A stretch of 64,000 nucleotides of DNA from NCBI GenBank assembly GCA_016721825.1, contig JADKHI010000001.1:806001-870000 (forward strand), read 5' to 3'. The position numbers and the translations under genes were made by a program. This document shows positions 10,352-18,002 of the stretch, piece by piece. The notes beneath the pieces are model-generated. The model was given only the letters and a program-made list of their open reading frames with translations. It did no database searches and had not been told where the DNA came from. Position 1 is the stretch's first letter. Every line of letters starts with the position of its first letter. Source of the DNA: Flavobacteriales bacterium. Its GTDB lineage: Bacteria; Bacteroidota; Bacteroidia; Flavobacteriales_F; PHOS-HE28.

Positions 10352-10833
10352 GGAACGAGACCGACCAGCTGGTTCGCCGCACCGGTGAGGACGGCCGAAA
10401 CACACAGTGCCTGGAACACCACCGAGAGCAACAGCGCAGGGATGGTGCGCCGATCATGATGGAAGAAGCGCGCTGCAAGGATGCTGCCCACCGGGATCGT
10501 TAGCACCAAGGGCGTAAGAGCCGCCACACCCACGAACCCACTGACGTGCTTGAGCCGGATGATCCAGCGGTTGCGCTTGGTGAACACCCGAACCACGGAG
10601 GCTGCGCCCGAAGCAATGGCCTGCGCGCGCTTGCGCATGGACCTCAAACGTGCACGCTCCGTCAACCGCGCGCTCAGGTTGTAGAACAACAGCACGCCCA
10701 GGCAACCACCCAGGCTGGTGAACAGGAAATTCTGAAGGAAGCTGAAACCGAAACCCGCACCGAAGCCGGCGGCCACCAACATCTTCAGGGCGCCCATGGT
10801 GATCACGGTGACTATTTCGGCCAGTTCATGCAT
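10348..10833 (-). CDS. Small integral membrane protein
   Basis: A 161-residue protein with about four hydrophobic segments (around 8-45, 48-62, 97-120 and 130-155) and a basic cytoplasmic loop rich in Arg/Lys between the second and third. A repeated GFGAGFGFSF stretch lies in the first helix region. I recognise no catalytic motif; it looks like the small-multidrug-export/DUF-type membrane proteins common in Bacteroidota. It lies six bases after upp and overlaps the HAD gene, so the three are co-transcribed. Confidence 0.7.
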   Translation of the reverse strand: MHELAEIVTVITMGALKMLVAAGFGAGFGFSFLQNFLFTSLGGCLGVLLFYNLSARLTERARLRSMRKRAQAIASGAASVVRVFTKRNRWIIRLKHVSGFVGVAALTPLVLTIPVGSILAARFFHHDRRTIPALLLSVVFQALCVSAVLTGAANQLVGLVP

Positions 10834-10838
10834 GTGGT

Positions 10839-11489
10839 TCAGAGCTTCACGCCATAAGCAAGGTCTCCGGCATCGCCCAGGCCAGGCACGATGTAGGCTT
10901 GGGCCGTCATCTCCTCATCCACTGCGCCGAGCCAGATCCGTGTGTTGGGCGGCATGTGGCTCTTCACGTACTCCAAGCCCTCACTGCTTGCGATCACTGA
11001 TACGATATGCACGGCCTTCGGTTTCCCAAGACGCAACAATGCCTTGTAAACCAGCACCATGCTACGGCCTGTGGCCAGCATGGGATCGCATAGCACGAGC
11101 ACCCTGTCCTCAAGGGAAGGGCTGCTCATGTACTCCACCTCGATGTCAAAGCCATCCTCCCCCTTCCGGTGCTTGCGGTAAGCGCTGACGAAGGCGCTGT
11201 CCGCCCGGTCGAAGTAGTTCAGCATGCCTTGGTGCAGCGGGAGGCCGGCCCGTAGAATGGTGGCCAGCACGGGTTGGTCCACCGGTAGGAAGGTATGCGC
11301 AACACCGAGCGGGGAGGTCACCTCTTGCTCCTGGTAGTCCAGTGTCTTGCTCAGCTCGTAGGCGAGCACTTCTCCGATGCGCTCAAGGTTCCGCCTGAAC
11401 CGCATCGGGTCCTTCTGGATCGACCCATCCCGGAGCTCCGCAAGGAACTGGTTCACCACGCTGCGTTCGTTCGCCAACTGCACGACCAT
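10839..11489 (-). CDS. upp: Uracil phosphoribosyltransferase
   Basis: A 216-residue type I phosphoribosyltransferase that salvages uracil to UMP using PRPP. The PRPP-binding loop is VLVLCDPMLATGRSM, the hood/flexible loop region is ILRAGLPLHQGM, and the C-terminal uracil-binding segment is AYIVPGLGDAGDLAYG. The length is standard. Only three bases separate it from the upstream GNAT gene, so it sits at the end of the surface-glycan operon; no regulatory element is visible between them. Confidence 0.95.
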   Translation of the reverse strand: MVVQLANERSVVNQFLAELRDGSIQKDPMRFRRNLERIGEVLAYELSKTLDYQEQEVTSPLGVAHTFLPVDQPVLATILRAGLPLHQGMLNYFDRADSAFVSAYRKHRKGEDGFDIEVEYMSSPSLEDRVLVLCDPMLATGRSMVLVYKALLRLGKPKAVHIVSVIASSEGLEYVKSHMPPNTRIWLGAVDEEMTAQAYIVPGLGDAGDLAYGVKL

Positions 11490-11492
11490 GGG

Positions 11493-12389
11493 TCAAGGCT
11501 TCAGGTTTCGTACCAAGGGTGGCAATCGGTTGATCACCGTCCGTAAATATACCGTTCGCTGTGCACCGAAGCCCCGATAGAAGCGGGCCAGGTCCTCGTC
11601 GTTGGAGCCGGCGAAGTCCAGGACCAACGGTGAGCCCGCGTGCGCTTCGATGACGCTATCGATGAGCAGGGGCATGGCACGCAAGGTCCGGCCCTGCTCG
11701 TTCGCCAAGCCCTTCAAGAAGATGAGCCGGCCACCGGCATTGACGAAGTAGGCACCGGCCACCAGAACGCGACCCGAACGGACCGCCACGGCAAAGCCAT
11801 CACCCCGCTCCTGCGCACCGCGCAATGTTCGTTGCATGCATGCGATGCGGCGTGCATCCACACCCCAACGCTTGAACTGCTCCGAACCGATCAAGAACGC
11901 CAGCACTTCTTCCACATCCGCGCTTGGCTCGTAGGTCAACTCAGCCCCCGCTGCCTTCTTCAAGTTGCGTCGCAGGTTCTCGCTGTAGCCTTTGCGCAAG
12001 ACTTCAATACTGGTGTTCAGATCAAGCTCGAAGTTCTGCTGCTCGCTGATGCGGATCGTGCGACCAAAGCCGCCAACTTCACCTGGGTTCAGATAGATAT
12101 CCGCGTAGCGGAACCGCTTGGGAATGGCAGCAAGGAAAGGGCCTGGCTCCCCCCCGAACACCCCGATCCGCTGCAACAGGAAGGGCTGGTGCAGGTAGGC
12201 GATACCGAAGCGCTTCCGCCAAGGAAGGGCCATCTGCGCGCCCGAGGTCTCATCCACCAGGGCCTCCCAGCCGGGAGAGGCCGCATCGAGCACCCAGCTG
12301 CGACCGTACCACCACGGCGTTGCGCAGCGCCCTAGGCGTGCATCCCAAGCCTGCTTGTCGATCTCCTCGTGCCGCAGATGCCGGATCAT
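11493..12389 (-). CDS. GNAT/FemAB-like acyltransferase
   Basis: A 298-residue protein with a tandem GNAT-like fold of the BioF2/FemAB type. The first half contains WDARLGRCATPWWYGRSWVL; the second half holds the acyl-CoA-like region (GFAVAVRSGRVLVAGAYFV, IFLKGLANEQGRTLRAMPLL) and ends with LDFAGSNDEDLARFYRGFGA, a typical closing motif. Such enzymes transfer acyl or aminoacyl groups to amino sugars or peptidoglycan-like acceptors. The gene overlaps the deacetylase gene by four bases (ATGA), suggesting a shared pathway. The substrate is inferred only from context. Confidence 0.75.
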   Translation of the reverse strand: MIRHLRHEEIDKQAWDARLGRCATPWWYGRSWVLDAASPGWEALVDETSGAQMALPWRKRFGIAYLHQPFLLQRIGVFGGEPGPFLAAIPKRFRYADIYLNPGEVGGFGRTIRISEQQNFELDLNTSIEVLRKGYSENLRRNLKKAAGAELTYEPSADVEEVLAFLIGSEQFKRWGVDARRIACMQRTLRGAQERGDGFAVAVRSGRVLVAGAYFVNAGGRLIFLKGLANEQGRTLRAMPLLIDSVIEAHAGSPLVLDFAGSNDEDLARFYRGFGAQRTVYLRTVINRLPPLVRNLKP

Positions 12390-13678
12390 GCCTTGGCGTG
12401 TTGGACCACTTGTTCGAAGACCGCAGGCCAAGGCGCGAACTCCCGATGGCCACTGAGGTAGCGATCGTGCCACACGCTCACGAAGGTGCCGCTCACAGCA
12501 CGCACCGCATCGCTGATCGCGTTCATCGTGCGCACGACTTCATCAGGCCCCATCCCCATGTGCTCGATCAAGGCGCTGTCCATGACCGCAAAAGGCCAGA
12601 GCATGAGCTTCGTCTCTTCCTCACGCTCCAGGTCGTACCAAGGGAACGGTGTGCATGTTGAAGCCCGGAAACCGGGCCTTTCACTGAACCCGAGTGAATG
12701 TTCCTCCTTGAACCCCATGGTGGCCACATGACGCAGGGTACCAGGCAGTCTCCAGCGAAGGAAATGTTGGCGACTAGCATCGCGTGGGACCCGCATGTCC
12801 ATCTCGAACGCGAACACCTGCTTGAAGTGCGCGCGCTCATCCTCGCTCGAACGGTAAGAGGGGTGGATGCCATAACGAAGCCCTTCAACTCCGAGCGGTC
12901 CGTCGAGCAGCTGCCGGAAATATCGAGGCCACCGGACCGCAGCGTGATCGTGCATACCGTCCCCCTTGGTGAGGAAGAACAGGATGGGACGACCCAGGAC
13001 CGGGGCATGCTGTTGCACAAGCTCGATGGCCTGCACATAGGGATCCCTGCGCATGCCGGAGCGCACAAGCCAGCGTTCCACCACCGCACCGAAGCGGAGC
13101 GCGCACAGATCCTTCAGGGAGGCTCCGATCGCCCGTAATAGCGGCCGCCCGGCGTAGCGCAGCACATTGTCCATATCCACGGTGGCCGTGTGCGTATAGC
13201 GTCGATGCGCGGAAGCAAGCTCGGGCCAACGCTCGCGTAGCCGCCGGTGCAGGTCCAGCGCCCAGCGGTCCAGCCAGGGCTCATCAGCCAGGCCCGCGCG
13301 AACGACGAACAGGTCATCTGCGGGAATGCGGTCGTGCATATCGCGTGCGGTGCAGCGCTCTTCATCCACTAGCGCAAGCAGGAAGAACGTCGCGGCGAAC
13401 AGGTCGAAGCCATTGGATACCGGGTACAGTACGGGCATGCCGTTCAACTGCCCGAGCGTTGGATCCCCGGCGGGCGGCCTGTTCAACACACCACTGAACG
13501 GAACATGCAGGGCACCTTCCACAGGTGCTGTGCCATAGATCAGGCGAGGGCCCTGTTCCGCAAGGAATGCCGCACGGTCCTCGACCATGCGGAACGGAAT
13601 GCCCAGCATCCGCTCGAACACATGTCGGATGACATATGTGCTTCTTGTGGAAGGATGCTCAACGTGGATCAGCAGCAT
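12386..13678 (-). CDS. Polysaccharide deacetylase-like protein (DUF7033 type)
   Basis: A 430-residue protein. The N-terminal domain (about 1-110) opens LLIHVEHPSTRSTYVIRHVF as in DUF7033-type proteins of Bacteroidota. The C-terminal NodB-like half has the expected landmarks: TVDMDN (metal-binding aspartates), YGIHPSYRS (histidine and following SY), a segment with FERPGFRASTCTPFPWYD-like spacing, and a late H in LIEHMGMG. No signal peptide is seen, so it may act on a cytoplasmic lipid- or nucleotide-linked sugar. It overlaps the AAC(3)-like gene by 20 bases and the GNAT gene by four. Confidence 0.75.
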   Translation of the reverse strand: MLLIHVEHPSTRSTYVIRHVFERMLGIPFRMVEDRAAFLAEQGPRLIYGTAPVEGALHVPFSGVLNRPPAGDPTLGQLNGMPVLYPVSNGFDLFAATFFLLALVDEERCTARDMHDRIPADDLFVVRAGLADEPWLDRWALDLHRRLRERWPELASAHRRYTHTATVDMDNVLRYAGRPLLRAIGASLKDLCALRFGAVVERWLVRSGMRRDPYVQAIELVQQHAPVLGRPILFFLTKGDGMHDHAAVRWPRYFRQLLDGPLGVEGLRYGIHPSYRSSEDERAHFKQVFAFEMDMRVPRDASRQHFLRWRLPGTLRHVATMGFKEEHSLGFSERPGFRASTCTPFPWYDLEREEETKLMLWPFAVMDSALIEHMGMGPDEVVRTMNAISDAVRAVSGTFVSVWHDRYLSGHREFAPWPAVFEQVVQHAKA

Positions 13679-14513
13679 GGATGGTACGGGCCTGACCCGG
13701 TCGGATGCCGAACGTACGAAGCAAGGCCTTCAACATGTCACGCACCCACCATTTCCAACGGAACTGATGGATGCTCCTTGCGTCGTTGGTGCGGATGTCC
13801 TGTTCGATGATGGCATGGGCCTTTTCGAGGTCCACTACAAGCACCTTCACGCCGTCCAACGTGTGCTCCACAAGCGCACCACCTTCGGCCAACAACCCGC
13901 TGAGCGCGGTGAACCGCATGTGGTGCCCAGGCCGTTTCGCATAGATGGACCAGCGACGACCGGACCGCTTGCCGTCCTTGTCGGTGTACTGGAAACGAGC
14001 CTCGCGATGCTTGCGGTAGGACACTTCGACACATTCCTCCACGTAGTGTACGTAGGTCAGCGCGTCATCCAACCGCAGGTCGAGGGCGATGAGCCGGCCC
14101 TTGTGCCGATGCAGGTAGCCAAAGGGCGAGGCCGGCCCGAAGCTGCCCTGCTCAGCGTTGGTCACGAGATCCTCGGTCGCTGCGCCGGCAACCGCGAAGG
14201 AATGGAGTGGATGCGGAGTTCGGTGGAATCTGGCACTCGCCAATGCGGCATTGGCCAGTATACCGCTGATGGAACGGGTGCTCCGCACATCGAAGACGTC
14301 GCCATCCTCCAGATCGAAGGTGTAGGTGGGCACGAGCACACTTCCGTTAGGACCCACAGCACTGGCGAACGCATCCAACAGCAGATCAGGCGAGAACGTG
14401 GCGTTCTCCCTCCGGAAACGGAGGGACAGGCGCGTGAGGTCCGCCATCAACTGCACGGTATCACCGGGGGACGCTCCGAGGCGAAGGGGCCATGTGCGGA
14501 GGTCGGGAAGCAT
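13659..14513 (-). CDS. AAC(3)-family N-acetyltransferase
   Basis: A 284-residue member of the antibiotic N-acetyltransferase fold family. Matching landmarks are VLVPTYTFDLEDGDVFD, RTPHPLHSFAVAG (the conserved HP-HS motif), FGPASPFGYLHRHKGRLIAL and a late TYVHYVEE. In this setting, between a deacetylase and an alpha/alpha-toroid protein, the acceptor is more likely an amino sugar of a surface glycan than an antibiotic. ATG 14513 is chosen because it aligns the N-terminus with the family; an upstream ATG would overlap the neighbouring gene. The C-terminus carries an extra basic helix. Confidence 0.8.
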   Translation of the reverse strand: MLPDLRTWPLRLGASPGDTVQLMADLTRLSLRFRRENATFSPDLLLDAFASAVGPNGSVLVPTYTFDLEDGDVFDVRSTRSISGILANAALASARFHRTPHPLHSFAVAGAATEDLVTNAEQGSFGPASPFGYLHRHKGRLIALDLRLDDALTYVHYVEECVEVSYRKHREARFQYTDKDGKRSGRRWSIYAKRPGHHMRFTALSGLLAEGGALVEHTLDGVKVLVVDLEKAHAIIEQDIRTNDARSIHQFRWKWWVRDMLKALLRTFGIRPGQARTIHAADPR

Positions 14514-14524
14514 GCGCGGGCGTA

Positions 14525-15706
14525 TCAGTGAGGGGCTTTGCCCCCGGCCCAAAGTAGCGCATCGGCCAGGTACTTGGTGGCCCAGTTCGGGTAGGCGAAC
14601 TTCTCATACCGGCCCCAAAACGGGAACGAACCGGTCACCGCTCCGCGGCCATGGACAGGCCCTTCCGAAGAACGTAGCTGCAGCTCCACCAGCAACATGC
14701 GCATCCGAACAGCAGCAGTGCGGTAGGCATGTGCTTCGGTATGCTGAGCGAGCTTCTCCCAAGCGATGCACAACTGCGCGCAACCCGTGGTGATCAAGGC
14801 TTCGCTGCCCTGCCAGTTCCGGTCATAACGCCCGTTCAGTCGGTCATCGCGGAGGAAGATGTCACGCAAGGGTTCAGCCGCTCGATGAGCGTGATCCATT
14901 AGCCCGACATCGTTGAGCAAGTACGCGCAATCGGCGAGCCCATCGATGGTGTAGGCAATGGTGTGGATGATCGGCCGATCGTTGTGCCTTATGGTGTTGT
15001 CCGCATCGGCGAACCAACCGTTGGGTTGTTGCTTGGTGATCACCCATTCCAGGTTTCGCACAGCGGCCTGCTTGTAGAGGTCTTCCCCCGTAACACCGAA
15101 CAGTTGAAGCAAGGGAGCATCCACGTAACTGTCGTAGACCCGCGCCACGCCCATGAAATTACTACGGCCCCAGGTACCATCCGCCTCCTGCACGGACACG
15201 ATCCAATCGCCTGCCCTTCGGGCGGCCCGGAGGTAGCGGTCATCCTTGGTCCGCTGATGTACAGCGAGCATCCCGCGGATCACTTGCGCTGTGTTGAACA
15301 CTACCGATGAACGTTCCTCTCCGACTCGCCCCCCCTGCCATCCCCCATCCGCGCGCTGAAGTTTCAGAAGCACCTCGGCGGCTTGCACAGCACGCTGCGC
15401 CAGCTCGGGGCGCTCCAAGCGGTCGGCCAACGCGAACATGGTGGGTATGATGTAGCCGGTGGTCTCGGGATACGTCCGCCCCCAGCCGGTCACCAAATGG
15501 TAGCTACCCATGCCACCATCGCCATTGCTATCCTGGGCATGGCAGAGCCAATCCGCCGCGCCTTGCATGGCACGCACCAGATCGACCGGGCCACTTACCT
15601 GTGCTTTCGGAAGTGGGCGACGATGCGCAGCCAGCAACCGACGACCTTCGGCACTACCCACCACATGGGCAAAACACCTGGTGTAGTCGATCAGGCTGCG
15701 CAACAC
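14525..15706 (-). CDS. Alpha/alpha-toroid (terpenoid-cyclase-like) protein
   Basis: A 393-residue, mostly helical protein with repeated QW-like turns (DGGWQGG, DGTWGRS, NGWFADAD, FPFWGRYEKFAYPNWATKY) typical of the alpha/alpha six-hairpin toroid shared by terpene cyclases, uronyl lyases and sugar epimerases. There is no signal peptide. The order in the operon (wecB upstream, acetyltransferase and deacetylase downstream) argues for a carbohydrate substrate rather than a terpene. No established function is known to me for this family in polysaccharide loci. Confidence 0.7.
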   Translation of the reverse strand: MLRSLIDYTRCFAHVVGSAEGRRLLAAHRRPLPKAQVSGPVDLVRAMQGAADWLCHAQDSNGDGGMGSYHLVTGWGRTYPETTGYIIPTMFALADRLERPELAQRAVQAAEVLLKLQRADGGWQGGRVGEERSSVVFNTAQVIRGMLAVHQRTKDDRYLRAARRAGDWIVSVQEADGTWGRSNFMGVARVYDSYVDAPLLQLFGVTGEDLYKQAAVRNLEWVITKQQPNGWFADADNTIRHNDRPIIHTIAYTIDGLADCAYLLNDVGLMDHAHRAAEPLRDIFLRDDRLNGRYDRNWQGSEALITTGCAQLCIAWEKLAQHTEAHAYRTAAVRMRMLLVELQLRSSEGPVHGRGAVTGSFPFWGRYEKFAYPNWATKYLADALLWAGGKAPH

Positions 15707-15709
15707 GGC

Positions 15710-16864
15710 TCAGCGGTATCGAAGAAGCTCAGCACAGATGCGCTCCGCCGCATGACCGTCGCCGAAGATGGACGGGCATGGCGGTGCTCCGTTGGTGAGA
15801 AAGTGGGCCGCGGCCTCGGCGATGCGTGAGGGGTCGGCATCAGCTAATACGGCCTGACCATGCTCCACCAGTTCCACCCATTCGGTCTCGGGCCGTAGGA
15901 TTACACACGGACGGCCGAAGAAGAAAGCCTCCTTTTGCACCCCACCTGAATCGGTCAGTACCAAACGAGCATCACGCTCCAAGGCGATCATGTCGAGGAA
16001 GCCCGCAGGGGGGATCAAGTGGATGGAGGGGCGGGCCGTCAGCGCATTGCGAAGTGACGGATCGAGGAACTGCTCAAAGCACTTGCGTGTGCGCGGATGC
16101 ACCGGCAGCACCAAGGGCAGCTTGTGCGTATCGTGCAAAGCGATCAGCGCACCGACGATGGCGTTCAGCCGCTCCGGCACGTCGGTATTGTGGTCGCGGT
16201 GCACGGTGACCAAGGCATAGTCGCCGGCGGTCAGCCTGAGGTCCTTCAGTAGGGTGGAGCGCTCACTGGCCAACGCAGCGAAGTGCATGCTGTTGTCGTA
16301 CATCACGTCGCCGCAAAGGAGCACATGCGGTCGATCCACATCAGGAGCGGCCGAGGTATCCGGGCTGAAGCCCTCCCGCCCTAGGTTCTCGACGGCCGTG
16401 CTGGTGGGGCAGAAGAGCCAAGTGCTGCAGTGGTCGCAGATGATCCGGTTGATCTCCTCGGGCATGCGCTTGTTGAAGGAGCGCAAGCCGGCCTCCACGT
16501 GCGCCACCGGGATGTGAAGCTTGCTGGCGGCCACCGCCCCTGCCAAGGTGCTGTTGGTGTCACCATACAACAACACCACATCGTGATCGCCGTTCTTCAG
16601 TTCCTGTTCGATCCCCTCGATCATGCGGGCTGTCTGCACACCATGCCCTCCGCTACCCACGCCCAGCTCCACATCCGCACGCGGAATGCCGAGCTCGTCG
16701 AAGAAGACCTGCGACATGTTCGCGTCGTAGTGCTGACCGGTGTGAAGCAGGGTCTCTTCGATCCGGTCGGGGAACGACGTAGCGATGGCCCTGCTGATGG
16801 CCGCGGCCTTGATGATCTGCGGGCGGGCGCCGATGACGGTGAGGATGCGGAGCGGTCGTTCCAT
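15710..16864 (-). CDS. wecB: UDP-N-acetylglucosamine 2-epimerase (non-hydrolysing)
   Basis: A 384-residue enzyme interconverting UDP-GlcNAc and UDP-ManNAc. Family landmarks are VIGARPQIIKAAAI at the N-terminus, LLHTGQHYDANMSQVFF, LYGDTNSTLAGAVAA, HVEAGLRSFNKRMPEEINR, VTVHRDHN and LTDSGGVQKEAFFFGRPCV. The length is standard. It lies one base after radC and three before the toroid gene. UDP-ManNAc would feed a surface polysaccharide, which links this operon to the exopolysaccharide locus further right. Confidence 0.93.
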   Translation of the reverse strand: MERPLRILTVIGARPQIIKAAAISRAIATSFPDRIEETLLHTGQHYDANMSQVFFDELGIPRADVELGVGSGGHGVQTARMIEGIEQELKNGDHDVVLLYGDTNSTLAGAVAASKLHIPVAHVEAGLRSFNKRMPEEINRIICDHCSTWLFCPTSTAVENLGREGFSPDTSAAPDVDRPHVLLCGDVMYDNSMHFAALASERSTLLKDLRLTAGDYALVTVHRDHNTDVPERLNAIVGALIALHDTHKLPLVLPVHPRTRKCFEQFLDPSLRNALTARPSIHLIPPAGFLDMIALERDARLVLTDSGGVQKEAFFFGRPCVILRPETEWVELVEHGQAVLADADPSRIAEAAAHFLTNGAPPCPSIFGDGHAAERICAELLRYR

Positions 16865-16865
16865 G

Positions 16866-17573
16866 TTACATCAGGCCATTGTCGGCAAAGCTGTAATAAC
16901 CGCCCGAAGTAACGATCAAGTGGTCCTGCACGGTGATATCGATGAGGCGACCGCCCTCCACCAGCTTTCGCGTCAGGCGAAGGTCCTCTTCACTGGGCCG
17001 CAGCTGCCCGCTGGGGTGGTTGTGGCAGAGGATGATGGCTGAAGAGCGACGGTCCAACGCCTCTTTGAAGATGACCTTCGGATCAGCCACCGTGCCATGC
17101 ATGCCTCCGGTGCTGATCCGGCATAGCTCGGTGACCCGTAGGCCACGGTCCAGCAACAACAGCCAGAATTCCTCGACGGGCAGGTCCGCCACCCGACCTC
17201 GCAGCACTTCATAGGCGTCCGCGCTGGTCGCTATCCAGGGTCTCTCTGTGGAGCCGGCCTCACGTCGGCGCATACCAAGTTCCAAGGCCGCCGCGATCGT
17301 CAACGCCTTCACCTTGCCCACACCTTTGATCTTGCGCAGGTCCGCCACCGTGGATCGGCCCACACGGTCGAGATCGTTCCCGTTGCGGCTGAGTATCAGT
17401 TTGGAAAGGTCGACAGCCGTGTGCTCGGTGGTGCCGGTGCGGAGCAGGATGGCGATCAGCTCCGCATCACTGAGGGCCTTGGCCCCCAGCTTCATAAGCC
17501 GCTCCCGGGGCTTGTCATCCTCCGCCCAGTCCTTGATGCGTAGGCGTTCATTCGGCTCCTCGGTCGTTCCCAT
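16866..17573 (-). CDS. radC: RadC family protein (JAB/JAMM domain)
   Basis: A 235-residue protein with an N-terminal UPF0758/helix-hairpin-helix region (LGAKALSDAELIAILLRTGT, LRKIKGVGKVKALTIAAALE) and a C-terminal JAMM metalloprotease-like domain with the motif HNHPSGQLRPSEED. The molecular role of RadC is unsettled despite its DNA-repair name. The ATG at 17573 gives the usual length; a longer frame would run through the rpsT terminator. It is the first gene of the operon that continues into wecB. Confidence 0.9.
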   Translation of the reverse strand: MGTTEEPNERLRIKDWAEDDKPRERLMKLGAKALSDAELIAILLRTGTTEHTAVDLSKLILSRNGNDLDRVGRSTVADLRKIKGVGKVKALTIAAALELGMRRREAGSTERPWIATSADAYEVLRGRVADLPVEEFWLLLLDRGLRVTELCRISTGGMHGTVADPKVIFKEALDRRSSAIILCHNHPSGQLRPSEEDLRLTRKLVEGGRLIDITVQDHLIVTSGGYYSFADNGLM

Positions 17574-17589
17574 GATCCCCTGAAATGCA

Positions 17590-17614
17590 ACAGGTCCCCT
17601 GCGCGGGGACCTGT
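17590..17614 (-). terminator. Probable rpsT terminator hairpin
   Basis: ACAGGTCCCC (17590-17599) pairs perfectly with GGGGACCTGT (17605-17614) around a five-base loop. It follows the rpsT stop by 26 bases. The trailing minus-strand sequence is only moderately T-rich, so termination may be partial, letting some transcription reach radC. Confidence 0.6.
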
Positions 17615-17640
17615 CCGGTTCGTACAAGGAAGAGCAAGCT

Positions 17641-17895
17641 TTACTTCAGCTTGTTCACCTGAGACTTGAGGCTGCTCTTCAAGTTGGCGGCCTTGTTCTT
17701 GTGGATGATGTTGCGCTTGGCCAACTTATCCAGCATGCTGGTGACCTCTGGAAGGAGCTTTTCGGCTTCCTTCTTGTCCTTCAGGCTGCGCAGGGTGCGC
17801 ACGGCGTTCCGGGTGGTCTTATGCTGATAACGGTTCCGCTCGTTGCGGGTCTCCGTTTGACGTACGCGCTTGAGTGCTGACTTGTGGTTGGCCAT
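17641..17895 (-). CDS. rpsT: 30S ribosomal protein S20
   Basis: An 84-residue, Lys/Arg-rich, all-helical S20 protein starting MANHKSALKRVRQTETRNER and ending LKSSLKSQVNKLK. It binds 16S rRNA early in 30S assembly. ATG 17895 is the family start; eight extra upstream codons are open but not conserved. It has its own -7 element and a hairpin downstream. Confidence 0.97.
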   Translation of the reverse strand: MANHKSALKRVRQTETRNERNRYQHKTTRNAVRTLRSLKDKKEAEKLLPEVTSMLDKLAKRNIIHKNKAANLKSSLKSQVNKLK

Positions 17896-17916
17896 GACCT
17901 TTCCGAAAAGGGACCG

Positions 17917-17924
17917 CAAATATA
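17917..17924 (-). promoter_or_regulatory. -7 element of rpsT
   Basis: On the minus strand TATATTTG, an exact TAnnTTTG, ending 21 bases before the rpsT ATG in a short AT-rich patch. A weak GTTAG sits near the -33 position. Confidence 0.6.
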
Positions 17925-17955
17925 GGATCTTTTACTTCTAACGGATCGCCTGTGA

Positions 17956-17990
17956 ATGAAAAAGGCCGGTGCGGCACCGGCCTTTTTCAT
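17956..17990 (-). terminator. Terminator of the sugar-transferase gene
   Basis: A perfect 17-base inverted repeat around a single central base: the left arm ends GGCCGGTGC and the right arm begins GCACCGGCC, flanked by A5 and T5. It lies 12 bases past the sugar-transferase stop and closes the exopolysaccharide locus on its rpsT side. The symmetry would let it work in both directions. Confidence 0.85.
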
Positions 17991-18002
17991 GAACCGCAGG
18001 GT

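Noticed and set aside
13659..14513. Aminoglycoside resistance gene
   Set aside because: The fold matches AAC(3), but the operon context is surface glycan synthesis; calling it resistance would overreach.
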